From the NCBI GenBank assembly GCA_013400155.1, contig VXBM01000059.1, forward strand, positions 983,396-1,047,395: a stretch of 64,000 nt of DNA, read 5' to 3'. The first letter of the stretch is position 1. Each line of letters opens with the position of its first letter. Origin of the DNA: Helopsaltes ochotensis (Eukaryota > Chordata > Aves > Passeriformes > Locustellidae). The notes under the pieces were generated by a model, which was not told where the DNA came from, did not search any database, and saw only the letters and a list, made by a program, of their open reading frames with translations. Below are positions 1 to 12,836 of the stretch, in pieces. The position numbers and the translations under genes are program-made.

Positions 1-1782
1 TCTTTATATTTGGCTCTTTTATACTGAAACAGTTGAAAAGTCCTAGTCTGTGGACTTTTTCTTTTTGAGAAAATGTCACCCTTTCTTCCAAAGGGTCCAG
101 TTTCTGAATGCAGTGTAGTTTCTTCAACTGCATTTAATCTCCTTTAGAAATAAGAAGAATGGCTAAGCAGCCTGTTTTATATATTCTGAATTTAAGATTT
201 TTTTAAAGGTCAGATGCTCATCCTATACTCAAAATCTGTGCCGAATGCAGGCTGGAAAGAACTCAAGGATATGCAGCTGCTTTTTCTATGCACAGGGTTG
301 GACCAGAAAGCTCCACTGCAATGAAATGTGATGGCTTCAGAGGGACTGCTCAGTTGTGAAGCCTGAAGAGGAATATACATACTTAAGATTCCTTCTGCTT
401 TGTTTTCCCTTATATTATTTTATCTTTTTAATAGGATTATGTCTGTACTATTGGAATATCTGATGGCCCCAGAGTTCTTGTTCAGGGCCAGGCTGGATGC
501 TGGATGCTGTGACTGTTAACTCAGTATTAGCAAAACAAAGTATTATTAATTTTTGCATCTCATGTGGTGAAAAAGCCCTGGTGCCCTAACAAAAGAAATG
601 TAAAAATCTGCAGTGTAAAAACATAAAATAAAGCTAACTGGCTTTAACTGGCCCAAATGTTTAGTATAATCAGAGGCACCCTGCCGTATGGCTGTAAAGG
701 AAACTGACAGAAATACATGTTCTTCCTTTATAGCAGAACTGAAATAGAGACACTGAATTCCTTCTGAAATGAAAATGTACCTTCCTCACTAAAATCTCTG
801 GGAAGATGAACCTAGGTAAATAAAGAGTCAGATTAATCAGAATTGGAAGCTATTTTTTTTTTCAGATGACATCCTAAATCTTTAAAATAAGATAAAATAA
901 TAAATATAATTACTATATTTGTTATATTTAGGACCTGGATTTTTGATCATGTTTTTCTGAGTCCTCCTTGCTCTTAGGAGATGAAAGGGATAAGTAATAT
1001 CATTGAAGATCCAAAACAACTTGGAAACATAATCTCTGTATTCTCTCACATTTCAAATTGGAACTGGTCAGAAAATTTATTGTGGAACTGCTCTTCATTG
1101 CAAACTGGCAATCCATATAAATGTTTCACTTTTGACAATGTTCTATGTATTAAAATACTAGAGCAGAATATTTGAATAGACTTGAAACAGAAGTTCTTTA
1201 TATTTTTGGAATAGAACATTTTGACCTTGTAAAGTAGCTTTTTAGTCCATTGTTTAAAATTTAAGAAGACAAACTCTTTTGTAATAGGAAAAGCCTAAAA
1301 ATCAGAACCATCAGTTTAAACCCAAAAAGAACTTCAAAAATTTACAAATATAAATAAAGATTTTTTTCCTCATTTAGAGTGAAAAAAGAAATTGTGGTAT
1401 TTCCTACATAGCAGAAAACCTACTTTCTGCACAGCTCTGATCTCAGCTTGGACCACTGTAGCAGTTTGAAGCTCATATATTTGCTGGTAATATTTACTTT
1501 TGTCTAATTTTCTTTAAACGAGTGCAGAGAAACACATCTGGAGTCTTTTAATTGCTAAAGTGAAAATTATGGATGGCCGGGATAATTTGTGGTCCTTGCA
1601 AAATCAGTCTCCTGCCAATTTGTACATGAAAGACCATTCCATGTTTGCTTCTGAGGTTGGTACATTGAATTTGTGATTGGCTCTAGACACAAACTTCAGG
1701 CATATTCCACACTGTAGACTCCAGCAACCCATGCAAGTGTGGGGTTGGGGCTGGAAAAGTCAGAGCCCAGCTGGTGTCTAAT
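1..1782. other. 5' flank of NKD1, no gene seen
   Basis: AT-rich non-coding DNA. The longest open frames are short, lack recognisable domains and have no convincing splice context. An especially AT-rich patch lies at about 880-935. I see no repeat family, RNA gene or promoter here. It is intergenic with respect to NKD1; the neighbouring upstream gene is not in the window. Confidence 0.6.
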
Positions 1783-2625
1783 TAGGCAAGGGATGGGAAG
1801 GGCAACAAAAGGGGCTTCTGCAAGGGTATCAGCAGGTAGAATGTGGATCTGCTGATGAATGAGGTGGTGGGCTCGGTGACAAAGGACACAGAGAAGGCCA
1901 AGGTGCTCACTGAACTCTTCAGCTCGTTCTCTCCTGGTAAAACCAGCCTCCAGCAATCCCAGGTTCTTGAGCCCAGTGAGAAAGTCTGAAGCAATGAAGA
2001 CTCACCCTGAGTGAAAAAATGTCAGGTTAGGGGGTGTTTAAAGAAGCTGGATGTAGACAAGTCCATGGGAGCTGAGGGGATGCACTCATGGGGGAGCTGG
2101 CTGATATCTGTGAGGTCACTCCCTGCTATCATTGGAAGGTCACCACTGTTGGGAGAGGCTTCTGAGGACTGAAATAAAGCAAATGTGACACATATCTTCA
2201 AGGAGGACAAAATGGAGAATCTGAGAGCCACAGACCAGTCAGCTTCACCCTGATCTCAGGGAAGGCAATGGAACAAAATTCCAAGCATGCTTAGGACAGA
2301 AGGTGACTGGGAGCACTCAGCATTGGTTATGAAGGGGGGATAATCCCTGGCAAACCTGGCAGCCTTCTATAAGAGAGGTGGATGTTGCAGAGGATATTGT
2401 TCATCTTGACTTTAGAAAAACTTTTGACACAGTCTAACACAGTAACATCCTTGCAGACAGAGGGATGGAGGACGGTCTGGATGAGGGCACAGGCAGGTGG
2501 GCTGAACCCTGGCTGAACTGCTGGGCTCAGAGCAGATCAGCTGGAGGTGGCACCAGGGCTGTACCCAAAGAGCCAGCACAGCAGCCAAATGCTGTTAAAC
2601 CTCTTCCTTCGTGACCAGGGGGAGG
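1783..2625 (+). mobile_element. CR1 LINE fragment, degenerate reverse transcriptase
   Basis: Conceptual translation on the + strand, over several frames, gives the order expected of CR1 ORF2. First comes the stretch about 'K(D)xEKAxVLxExFSS' and a 'TGKTS' block near 1880-1950. Then come LDVDKSMG near 2050, a NKANVTHIFK-like block near 2180 (family form KKANVTPIFK), and an FDTV-like reverse-transcriptase motif near 2425-2440 (family form DFSKAFDTVSH). Stops and frameshifts are frequent, so it is a dead copy. It stops before the catalytic YADD motif and has no CR1 3' tail near 2625, so it is truncated at both ends. Identification rests on remembered CR1 consensus; boundaries are good to about 30 bp. 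Confidence 0.88.
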
Positions 2626-5600
2626 TTATGTCAGCTTTAGGTTGTTAGTCCTGTTTGACCTGATTTAAGACTGATGCAGTTAAACTCCTTAACTATTTGC
2701 CAGGGTGCCGTAATTCTGACTACGATTCCATTGTGTGAAAGATGAGCTATTAAAATATTAGATGTTATAGTAAAGAGAATATAGAATTTATAAACAAAAG
2801 TTCTATTATCCGTCTCATTGGTTTGTGCTACAGAAAAGAATTTGTGGAGAACCATAGGGTATTCAACAATAATCCAACAGCGGGGAAGAGCTGAAGTATA
2901 TTCTTTTTCCATAGAGATTTATGCTGATTTGTAGAATTTTAAATCCAGTTTTATTAATGCCTTCCCACTCTCAGTAGGAAATACTCAGAACATATGAGGA
3001 AACTGTCTTATGAAACAAGATTTTATTTTAATAATGTGGATATTATTGTACAGCTACTCAGACATGAAGAGACTGAATAGTACCTCATGGGTCTCTTGAA
3101 ATCAGTATGGAGCCTCCAGACCAGCTCAGTGGCTTAGTTGAACTCAGTGCAAGAATTTTCTTCCTCTCTTCCATGGGGAGTATACTAATTGAACTTCTTC
3201 AATTGGTCTGAAACACTCATGATCCACTTTATTTTTTTGTGGTAGGTAGATCAAGAATTGCTGAACAGGGCACTGGTCTCTAACAGTGACCAAAAGCAGA
3301 TGCCTGGGGAAGAATATAATAGGGTTAACATATCACGATGCTGCCACTCAATCATCTCTCAGTCTCTCACAACTTGTTATTCAGGGAATTCTTGAGTCTG
3401 AAATGACTTCTCTGTATTTAGAAACTGTCACTGGATTTCCCTTATGTTGGTTTGCCCAAACTTTCCTTGAGCCTACGGCACTCCCGCTGTTCAGTTGGTT
3501 TGGGGTAGCAGAGGAGCAGAGATTGCATAGCTGTTCTTGCCTGTGTTTGTCTGCTTGAGGTTGATGGGAATGGCTGACCTGGTCACAGTGTTTTTCTGGA
3601 CAGTACCCTTCTGCACAAGAGGGCTGAGTAGAGCAAAAACTAAGACCAGAGCCGTAAGAAACTTCTTGTGGTGACACTCTAGCTCCTTGCAGAAACAGAA
3701 AACACACCTTGAAACATTCCACAAACCCACAACTACACAATCAAGAATGGGCTCAACACACTGTGAGGTACACATTGACTGTCTTCTGTATGGTGACAGA
3801 GCTGGGATCTCTCATGCTTTTGTACATTCTGCTTCAGCCTTGTTCAGTGTAGTAGCATTTTGCTCCCTCTGATCTCCTCAATGTTTTACAGTGCATAGCA
3901 TGCAGGAACGTTCTTTTTGTGTTTAAAAAGAGAAAAGCTACCTCTCTCTTTGAGACCGGGAGAAAGAAGAACATTAAAATCTTGCTCCATATGCACAAAG
4001 TGAATCTCACCCAACTTTAGCTGTCTACAATACCTTCACTTGATCTGGTCACCCGGTCTCCCCTTATAGCCAAGAGAGGGGAATAACCTGTTCATCTGAC
4101 CTATTTTAAATGTCTATATTAAGATGAGACAAATCATGTCCTAATAGGTACTTTTAGAAGATGATTCATTTCAACTTCATAGAGACGTATAAAATAGGTC
4201 ACATGAATCACCCATTTCTCTCAATTGACTGTGGAGGAAGATAAATTCTACCTAGTATATGTTCAGGAATTCATATTTTTTAAAATGTAAATTTGGATGA
4301 ATAAATAAGACACTGTTCTCTTATTGTGTGAATGCGGTATTAGCAGCAGCAACCCAGCCACAGCCCTATATGTGCCTCATGATACTGAAGGAGTGTTATA
4401 GGGAAAGATTCTCTTAAGATATTGCAAGAGGCTTCTACAAGGGAGGCTGTGAGGAAGTACAAGGTGTGTGGTTTATGTGCCTGACTTCTTTCACTTGTCT
4501 GCCCTTTGGCTGCCAGAACAGAGGCAAAAGGGAAAGCCTGCTATGATGCACCCTGCCTTTGCACGACGCTGGCAGAAATGCTGCCGTGGTTAGACGTGGT
4601 CTGGCACAAGTTCAAAACCACCATGGCAAAATTATGAATGCCAGGAGAAGAATTGAGGGCTTGTTAGTTTTATGCAAATCCCAGAATTCCTGTAGCTTCT
4701 GTCATGTATTTGAAAATGCACAATGTAAAAGGACACAAAAAGTAGAACAGAGCAGCAAAGTGGATCTCCATGGGTTATCTTCATTCAAACTAATGCAGCC
4801 TATCTGAACGCAATGATTATGTCATTAATGCCGCAAGAAAAAGTTGCAGAGGTACAGTGAAGAGGCCATGTATTAAGCACACAAATTAAATCAATGTGTA
4901 GTGTGCTTGGTATAAGCAAAATCTTGTAACACTGATAGTTAATGGTAAAAGAAAAGCAGAGAAGTATAAATGTTCAGACTTTACTTGGTTTTTTTATATC
5001 TGTCCATGTGCCAGCCCTTCAGAAGTTTCCATGTAGAAGAGAAGAAGACTTTGATTTTAAGCTCATTTAATATAGTGTCTTATCTATATGAGTCAGTGTT
5101 GAGGTTCCTTTGGATGCACTTCGTAGGAAAAAACGAAGTAAATTTTGAAAACAAAGCTCTTTTCCACAGCAAAGTTTAGAGAATATAGGCGAAGAGCAAG
5201 GACAATGTAGATCAAGCCGTGTGTGCTGTGCTGGTGGCCTCGATATTGTTGAGCTGCTTAAGTGAATGGTGTTTTCCTTGCACACGGGGTTCTGCCCGTG
5301 TCTCGTCACCTGGAGCAGGCGTGTGCTGTGCTGGGCAGTGCTGACACGCTCTTTGCTCCTGCTGAGTGCCTGCATCTCCCTGGGTCTGTGCCTGGAACGA
5401 GTCTGTTTCTGATTCAACAACTTTGGTAAGCTGCACAAAGGCTGAGCACTGAGCCAGGACCGTGCTCAACGCTTAACAGTTTGGATCTTTTCTGTTGTGC
5501 CCTTGGGTAATTCATCCCCAAGACTCTCTGTGGGTACGGGCAGCTGCGCTCTGCTTGGTACTGCAGAGCAGAAACACACACAGGGAGATGGAGAAGGGCA

Positions 5601-8600
5601 GTTCCTGTGCCTCAGCCCCTCACCTGTGTCAGTCTCTGTATTCCTGCTGCATCACAGGCTTTGTACCAACACCGTTTCTTGGTGTGCACAGGGTACCTGT
5701 GGGGAAAATCAGAAGTAACCAATGACTCTACATCAAACAACTAGGAGATAAACCTGATGGTTTATTCTGCTGTATCTTATTGTTCAAAAGAAGACATTCT
5801 TTTATAGCCAAGTTTATTTCAGAATGACAAAATACTTGTGGCAAGTTACTGGAGCCAGCTTTGTACAGTGACATGGTGGTCCAGGCAGAGTTTTTAGAGA
5901 AAAGTTTTCTTTCCCAGTATAATATGCTTATGAGTGTTTGCCAAAACACTTTGGAATTGTTATAATTCATGCAGAGCTTAAAAGGTAGTTTTTACTTATA
6001 TTTTTTATCCTTGTCAGATATTTATTAAGTTAACACTTCTTACACTTACTTACTTGTAAGCACAGCACCAACCATGTTTACTATAGCAACAGAACTTTAA
6101 TAAACTTTATGCTTATTTTAAAAAAAACCAGCAAAGCTAACATAGAAGTGCTGTGCTGAGCCACCACACATTGAATTCAAGCCTTTCACGTTTCATGAGA
6201 GTTTTGCAAATGCTATCATATTGGAAATCAGGCCGGGCGACTGTCAAAGTCTGCAATTTTGAATATGCTGAAAATACTCGAGATGGAATCTAAATACAAA
6301 ATATAGGTGCAGATCTTGATTTTTACATTTTCTTTCTAAAGGTCACAGAGATGTCAACATGTGACAGTACAAGACTTCACCACCCCATAATTGTGAATAA
6401 TGATAAAGTGATCAAGCAACTTTCTCCTTCCTCCATCCCTTGCTGTGGGTTGCCACTTTGTCAGAAGTGACTTCTACACAAGCAGTGTGCTCTGTGTGTA
6501 AGGTCTGACTTACTTTATTCCCATGCCAATTGTTTTTCCAGTAATAATTTTTTCCTTTTTCAGAAAGAATAGCACCAGTGAGTTACAAAATGAAAAACGA
6601 AAACAGAAATCCAGCTTCTTGTAGGTTAAAAAACCCCAACAACATTGAGCAAGTAGCAGCAGAGCGGAGGAGTTCAGCTGGCTTATCTGACAGCAGCCAT
6701 TTGCTTTAATGCAAGACATGTTTCTTTTGTCCATGTGCAGTGAGCATCCTCTAGAATGGATATGAAAAGTAATAGGGAATTGTATGATTTAATGGTGACC
6801 CTCAGTGCCATGCTTTGAACAGACCTATGATGTCTGTGTTGTCAGCTGTGGAGTGGGGCTCTCTTCAATCATCAAAGCATTTTAGTAGAGTTTACAGTCT
6901 GCTGTTTACGTTATTGGCCAGTACTTCACTGTCCTGAATACAGTTTAACTATTCCACTGCCCCTGTGATGAGTATTCTTTTCGGCAGCAGCAGTCCTCAC
7001 AGCCTTGGAACATTGTTTTTGGACACAAACATACACAAGTTATTAGAACACAAGATCAAAGGAGGTGTCCCACTGTCTTCCTTTCAATGCTCCCATTGTG
7101 TTTGTATGCTGAAGCCTGCTAGAGTTAGAACCAGAGAAGGGGGAGAGGGGGGGAGGAAACCTTTGTACAAAGGTACTTGTCACTGAGAGAAGCCCATAAA
7201 AGATGATGTGAGAAAAGACACCAGGTGGAGTATAAACCACCCTTATTGTTAAGAAATGCAAATAAAAATCCTCTCCTATATTAAAACTTTCTTACTTGTC
7301 ATTTCTTAGATGCTAAAGGAAAGGTTCTGATTATTGAAGTCATGGCAGTACTTTCTACTTTGCTTCTTTTCTTTTTATGTGTAGTACACTATACACAATG
7401 TGGAAAAAAGTTACTTTTCCTCTTTCTCTGCATATTGTTACAGATGTTAGCAAATTTCATCTCCGCAAAATATCCACTGGAAAAAGAAAACTCAGAAAAA
7501 TTATGCTTTAAAATACTTCAAGGATTCCCTTTTATGAAGGACATCCATAGTTTTGGATTAGTAAATAAACTACAAGTTCATTTTATTTGGATAGTAATAG
7601 TGTTGTCCTTGGGGAAATGATGAGAGAAAAATTCCTGCGAATTTTGTATGATCTTTGAATTTATTCTGGAGAATCTGCAATCGGATTCCAAGCAAACAGA
7701 TTCTAGGTCCAACACGCACAAAAATATACTGACAAAGCCAATTGTTTCTAAATTGCTGGGAAAGTCCTGGCCTGGCTTCCTCAGCTACAGGGAGATATAT
7801 GGTAGAAGGAATCTCACTGACTTTAGACAGCACCAACTGATTTTTTTCACCTTTCCACTTTACTGCGAGCTGAAATCTGGATTACTGAGTTAGCTTTGCA
7901 AAGGTCTTTGAGAGAGAAGTTGCAGGACATAACAGGTGACAATTAAGAATTCACGAAAACAAAGCATTTCTAAATTCAGGCCTCCACTGAAGGCAGTTGC
8001 TGCTGAGGACTTTCAGAGTATTAGATGGAGAAAACAAAGATTAACCTGGCATGGGCCTTTATTCGCACCATCATGGATTCTTCCATTTTAAGACTTCCAA
8101 AACTCATTTTCCTGACTGCAATGAAAAGAAGACGTGATACTATCTGAACAGGACTATTTTAGAGGAGGCAGTGCAAAGGACAAGTGGGTGTCTCCTGGTG
8201 GTTGTGGAGGACAGCTCATCTACCGAATCAGCACTTGTCACCCTGAATTACCAGCCCTTAAACTCAACATCTATCTCTAGCTGATGGGTTTTCTTGCCTT
8301 TGAAGAGAAGTGAAAGAGAAAATACTTTAATCACGTAAACTATATCCACTGGAGTATGGAGACACAGTGGTCTGGACTATGAAATTTGCCAGGGTTTTCT
8401 CCAGACAATCATCACGGGCTCTCAGAAGATTTATAGGAATAATCTTGAAGAAGGCCGGGAAAAATTTCTCATGATACCTGAGCATGTGCAATATCTGGCA
8501 AGTGACGTAGTGAATGTGCTCATTTGTGATAGACATCTTTCTGCTGCACAGACACTGTTTGAACTTGCTGATCACTCTTTCTTCCCCCTCTAGGGTCCAG

Positions 8601-11600
8601 GCAGTTGCTGACATCCTAGAAAAACCCAAGGAAAACCTGTGAAGCAAGTATGTTTGGAGTTGAAAGGATGCCACAGTGCAGACTCATGCCAAAGCTTTGA
8701 GGCAATAAGCTAAGGCTGCAAAGTTGCAAAAGCCAGGAGGTGCTAACACTCTAGATTACAAAAATGCCTAAGGCAAAAGTGCTGAAAAAACTGCCAAGAC
8801 CAGAGGTACAAGGACAAAGGCCCAAAAGCTGAAGTGTCTTGTGACAGGCATCCCATTTATGTGTTGGGAATGAGAGTCAAAGCACTCATGTGGTCACCAA
8901 ACCAAAATTTAAATGTTCATAAAAGGATTTGTGGCCCTAAATGCATCTGCAGGGTAGTGATTGAGGCAACTGCTGAAGAGGTATCGTTGCTGTGGGCAAT
9001 TCTTTGTTGATGGAGTAAAAGGGTTTGGTTAGAACGTGGTTGAAATGGAGGCTGAGTGTGGTTTATGACCATCTGTGATTCTGAGAGTGATGAGGTTAAA
9101 AATTTTGTATCAGCTGGATCCTGAAAATATTTAGAGCTTACATATGATCCATGTTGTCCCTGGCAATGCAGCTGAGAGCACCAGAAGCATCTTTAGAAGC
9201 ATAAAAATCATGTATGTTTTTCCTTCACAACTGAGCAACCTTTTCTTAAAACACTTCTGTTCAATATGGACTTAGATTGTTTAATGCAGAGGAGGAACCA
9301 CAGCTTGCACTTTACTGCTTCTTTGTACTTTTTTTTTAAGAATGACATGGGGCTTCTCAACTTTTAAAAACACATGCCAACCCTCACTTATTCTGGAGGT
9401 GGTGCAGCATGACCAGCATACCACTTTCAGGTGGAAGAGAACAGCACCCACCTGAGACTGTGGGAGGCCAATACCAGACTACTTTCATCTCCAGCTGGAG
9501 GGAACATGGCAGGAGAGAGGAATAAAAGGAAGGAGATAAAGCAGAAGAACTGGAAAGCAGTATCTTACCACTACCCAGACAGGAAAATCAGTGTGGTGAC
9601 TTCATCTATCAGCTAACTCTTGCTATTGCAACTATTGTCATTCATTTTGCTATGCTATTGAATATTGAAAAATAATCCCTAGAATGGTCTTATTCACTTG
9701 TTCCTTAGCTAATATATATATATCCTAATATCAACTGCTTTATGGCATAGCAAGGTTCAAAAGGGTTTTCCATCTTCTGAAAAAGTTTAGTCAGCACTAA
9801 TGAAAGGGCAATGAATAATACTCAATGTCATAGCTTTCAAACTTTAAGAATTCCACTGAGGTCACTGGGTTGAATTGGAGATCCTTTAATCATTAGTACT
9901 GTTTTGTGAATGATGTACTTTGATATTTTACTAGACGTCACAACTTAACACACTTTCTGGCCCCATGGAAGGAAAAACAAAGGGCTTTGTATGCCTTGAG
10001 ATCCCTGTAGCTTGAGGATCATTATATACTGAGTCAAGTCTTGAGGTTCCTGTTGTTACACCATGCTAAATCATCCTGAAATCAACTGGAATTTGATGTC
10101 TGAGCAAAACCACGCTAAGAATCGCAGCATTTGTCACTTTGAGAGTAGCTAAAACTTACTTTCTCCCAGGTGGAGGAAGAATTAGCTGCAGTTGTGATTC
10201 ATACCCACAGGAACATAACCAGCTTGTAATTGTGTTACTCCTGTGCCCCAGCACCACAGTCATGAATCCCATTGTACATGGAGTCAGTTACTGACATTTG
10301 GGATTCTTTTGTCAGTTTTGCTCTCCTGTGGAAACCTTGGTTTTCCAGGGTATGTCATCAGCCGTAATTAGAAAGGGCTTGCTTTAAACTCCAACAAATG
10401 TTGCGTATGTGAAGGCAGTTCTGCACAAGAGTGGCTGTGTTATGAATGCAAGTTCCTCAACACAAGTGGACCTCTGTAATCTGCTGTGAAAGCCAGGGCT
10501 TCTTCCCCTGGCCACTTCAGCAGACCTGCTGAACTCGAGACATTTCTAAGGCCTTGTTTTATTCCCAAGAGCTGAATGTGAGCAGCATCTCACGAGATGA
10601 ATGGATAGACCCATCCCATTTGGGGTCACTTATGCTAAGCTGTTCTCTATTTCTCAAAAACAGTGAAGAGAAGTGATATTCCAAAAAAAAATATTTGCTG
10701 GTGAAGTTTTAAAGGATACTTGTGTATATATGCCAACCTGAGGTATTAGGATTTTGAATTTCTTAATATGGATCAGAAAATTTTTACAAGTTTTCACAGT
10801 CTAGGCGAGGCTCATGCCCCAATGAGCCTGCTTCATCTAAATCACTTTCTTCCCCATTTTCACCTCTCTCCAAAACAAGAGACTGACTTCAAATGAACAA
10901 ATACGTCACTTTAAATGCACAACATAAAAAATGGGCCAAATAAATTATTAAAATACATAAAAAATAAATTCACAAAAGATGCTTGTTATTAGCTATTTGA
11001 CAAGCAATTGATGCTGTTGCAATGGCTGCATTTCACAATGCAAGGGCTTTCCCTGCTAGACAGATAAATAATTGGAATAATGTGAGAAATGACTTTGCAA
11101 TCATCCAAAGAAAAATTTGGGTTGATGCGGTCCATTTAATGGCATTGCATTGGCTGTGCTGTGCAGTTGTTTCATACCAGACCTTCACCACATCCATGTG
11201 CTTTGGAATTCCTTCTAAAAATGAGCTCCAAGCCTGACCCTCCTCTCTCGGTCCCAATTCCCTGCAGAAGTGTTACTACATATGCTTTGAATCTTTTTTT
11301 CAGATGAGCTCCCAAGTCTAACTCCTTCCTCCCTGTGCTTGAAACGTATGGATTTGAAAGCACAGATGTGGCCTTGAAGTTTTTGGACCAGGCCCATCTG
11401 GGTCAAACCCTACATAGTTTGACTAGTAGTTTCTTGAGTTAAATTCTCAGAAGTCTTCATTTTTTCTTGTTCTGAATCTTCTACACACTCCCTTTTATCT
11501 CTCCTAGTTGAACTACAAGGATCTCAAGGGAGATGTGATTTTCATAAACAGAAATATAATGACCAGCTAGAGGAAGAAAGCAAATTTTTAATGACTGTGA

Positions 11601-11779
11601 GAATTATCTTTATGAAACAACAAGTTTCCTTTTAGTTTATGCTATGTGTAAAAAATACATCATTCATAATTTGGAGAAGTAGGGGAGATTCTTTGTAAAT
11701 CTCATCTACTTAACTAATAATGAAAAAAAAAAGCCGAGAGATACTTTTGTCCTCTTGCTGCCAACATTTTGAATCATTG
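2626..11779. other. 5' flank of NKD1, unannotated non-coding DNA
   Basis: About 9 kb with only short open frames on both strands and no recognisable exon, RNA gene or repeat family. Small items are an AATAAA at about 6100 followed by an A-run at about 6120-6127, a G-rich purine patch near 7139-7155, and a short (TA) run near 9712-9723. A 115-codon minus-strand frame at 8327-8674 matches nothing I know. Distal regulatory elements may exist but cannot be called by eye. Confidence 0.55.
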
Positions 11780-11998
11780 AGAAAGGGTTCCAGACCTGAC
11801 CCTGAGAACTGCGTTTTGCCATTAGCAGCGACTTCATTAGGATCACTCGTGTGCGAAGGGATGCCCGTGAAAAACAATTCGCACGAAGAAGTCAGCGAAC
11901 AACTGCTTTTCCAGACAGGCTGGCTTCCTTCGCCATCCAGATAGCGCGAAGTAGGGACAGCCGGGGCTCAGCAGCGCTCCCGGGTGCAGGGGTGCCGG

Positions 11999-12295
11999 NN
12001 NNNNNNNNNNNNNNNNNNNNNNNNNNNNNNNNNNNNNNNNNNNNNNNNNNNNNNNNNNNNNNNNNNNNNNNNNNNNNNNNNNNNNNNNNNNNNNNNNNNN
12101 NNNNNNNNNNNNNNNNNNNNNNNNNNNNNNNNNNNNNNNNNNNNNNNNNNNNNNNNNNNNNNNNNNNNNNNNNNNNNNNNNNNNNNNNNNNNNNNNNNNN
12201 NNNNNNNNNNNNNNNNNNNNNNNNNNNNNNNNNNNNNNNNNNNNNNNNNNNNNNNNNNNNNNNNNNNNNNNNNNNNNNNNNNNNNNNNNNNNNNN
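11999..12295. other. assembly gap (297 N)
   Basis: Run of N within the CpG island, bounded by GC-rich sequence on both sides. Birds' GC-rich promoters are commonly lost from short-read assemblies, so the missing sequence is probably GC-rich and may contain the core promoter or the transcription start of NKD1. The long frames that run through it are artefacts of N translation. The true length may differ from 297. Confidence 0.99.
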
Positions 12296-12337
12296 CCTCC
12301 AAAAGGCTCACTCGCCCCTTTCATCTGCCGCCGCGGC

Positions 12338-12342
12338 CCAAT
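12338..12342 (+). promoter_or_regulatory. CCAAT box candidate
   Basis: A CCAAT pentamer followed by GG sits in the GC-rich block 330 bp above the NKD1 ATG. The GCCCAATGGG context resembles NF-Y sites, which are frequent in CpG-island promoters. Position relative to the transcription start is unknown because the start is not mapped. Confidence 0.35.
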
Positions 12343-12558
12343 GGGAAGGCGGAGGCTGCCTGCAAGTGGTCTAATCTCAATGAGGTGTCAATCATGTTCC
12401 CCGGTGGGTGAAGTAAGGTCTTTTGTAACCGCCTCTGTCTTTGGGAAAGAGAGGAGAGAGGAGGAAGGCTGGAGCGGAGAGGGGGACGCCGGACCGTGCT
12501 GCAGGAGAGGAGCTGAGATTTGAGCTCGCTTGTGTGTTAGCAGGGAGAAGCGGAGCAC

Positions 12559-12570
12559 ATGGATTTCTAA
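12559..12570 (+). other. minimal upstream ORF (three codons)
   Basis: ATG GAT TTC TAA, lying 102 bp before the NKD1 stop-free frame begins. It would be in the leader only if transcription starts upstream of it, which is likely but not shown. Short uORFs of this kind usually allow reinitiation and modestly lower translation. Confidence 0.4.
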
Positions 12571-12671
12571 ACACGCTGGGATTTTATATATCTACAAAAA
12601 ATAACAACAAGCGAAACCTGACCCTACTGAAAACAGTCAAATGAATCGTAATTGCAGATCAATGCAGAGAG

Positions 12672-12696
12672 ATGGGGAAACTTCACTCGAAACATG
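12672..12696 (+). CDS. NKD1: NKD1 coding exon 1 (start codon, residues 1-8)
   Basis: Naked cuticle homolog 1 binds Dishevelled and acts as an inducible feedback inhibitor of Wnt signalling at membranes and in the cytoplasm (established for the family). This exon encodes MGKLHSKH plus one base and ends in the donor ATG|GTTAGT, phase 1. The start was chosen because spliced exons 1-2 read MGKLHSKHAAVCKPRESPEG. This matches the remembered mammalian NKD1 N-terminus with only small changes and differs more from NKD2, which has LQSK and AAAARK. Gly2, with Ser at position 6, is an N-myristoylation signal as reported for Naked proteins. Kozak context is good (G at -3, G at +4). Only the first 72 residues of a protein of about 470 residues are encoded here; the EF-hand, the Dishevelled-binding region and the His-rich C-terminus are not in the sequenced window. 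Confidence 0.95.
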
Positions 12697-12836
12697 GTTA
12701 GTTCCTTTCACTTGCTACTTCCTTAGCCCTTTCCCTTTATTCGGATTTTACTCGGTTTTTTGCTGTGATTTTATTCTGGTGTCTAACGATCTTCCTTTAT
12801 TATTTTCCCCACACACTCTCCTCCGGATCTGCCTAG
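12697..12836 (+). other. NKD1: NKD1 intron 1 (140 bp, phase 1)
   Basis: GT at 12697 and AG at 12835-12836, with a pyrimidine-rich stretch before the acceptor. T-rich compared with the surrounding GC-rich island. No internal feature was seen. Confidence 0.9.

Larger units (their letters stand above)
12296..12671 (+). other. NKD1: probable NKD1 promoter-proximal region and 5' UTR
   Basis: GC-rich sequence directly upstream of the NKD1 start codon. It contains a CCAAT motif at 12338-12342 and purine-rich sequence at 12440-12490, becoming AT-rich from about 12570 to 12640. At least three upstream ATGs are present (12559, 12641, 12662), so if transcription starts above 12559 the leader contains upstream ORFs. 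No splice acceptor that would indicate an earlier non-coding exon was obvious. Confidence 0.6.

Noticed and set aside
8327..9220. Possible processed ribosomal-protein pseudogene or minus-strand gene (115-codon frame)
   Set aside because: Lys-rich words on the + strand do not line up with any ribosomal protein I could compare, and the minus frame shows no domain or splice context.
11851..12523. Open frames of 118-186 codons on both strands around the first gap
   Set aside because: Most of their length is N translated as X; no real coding evidence.
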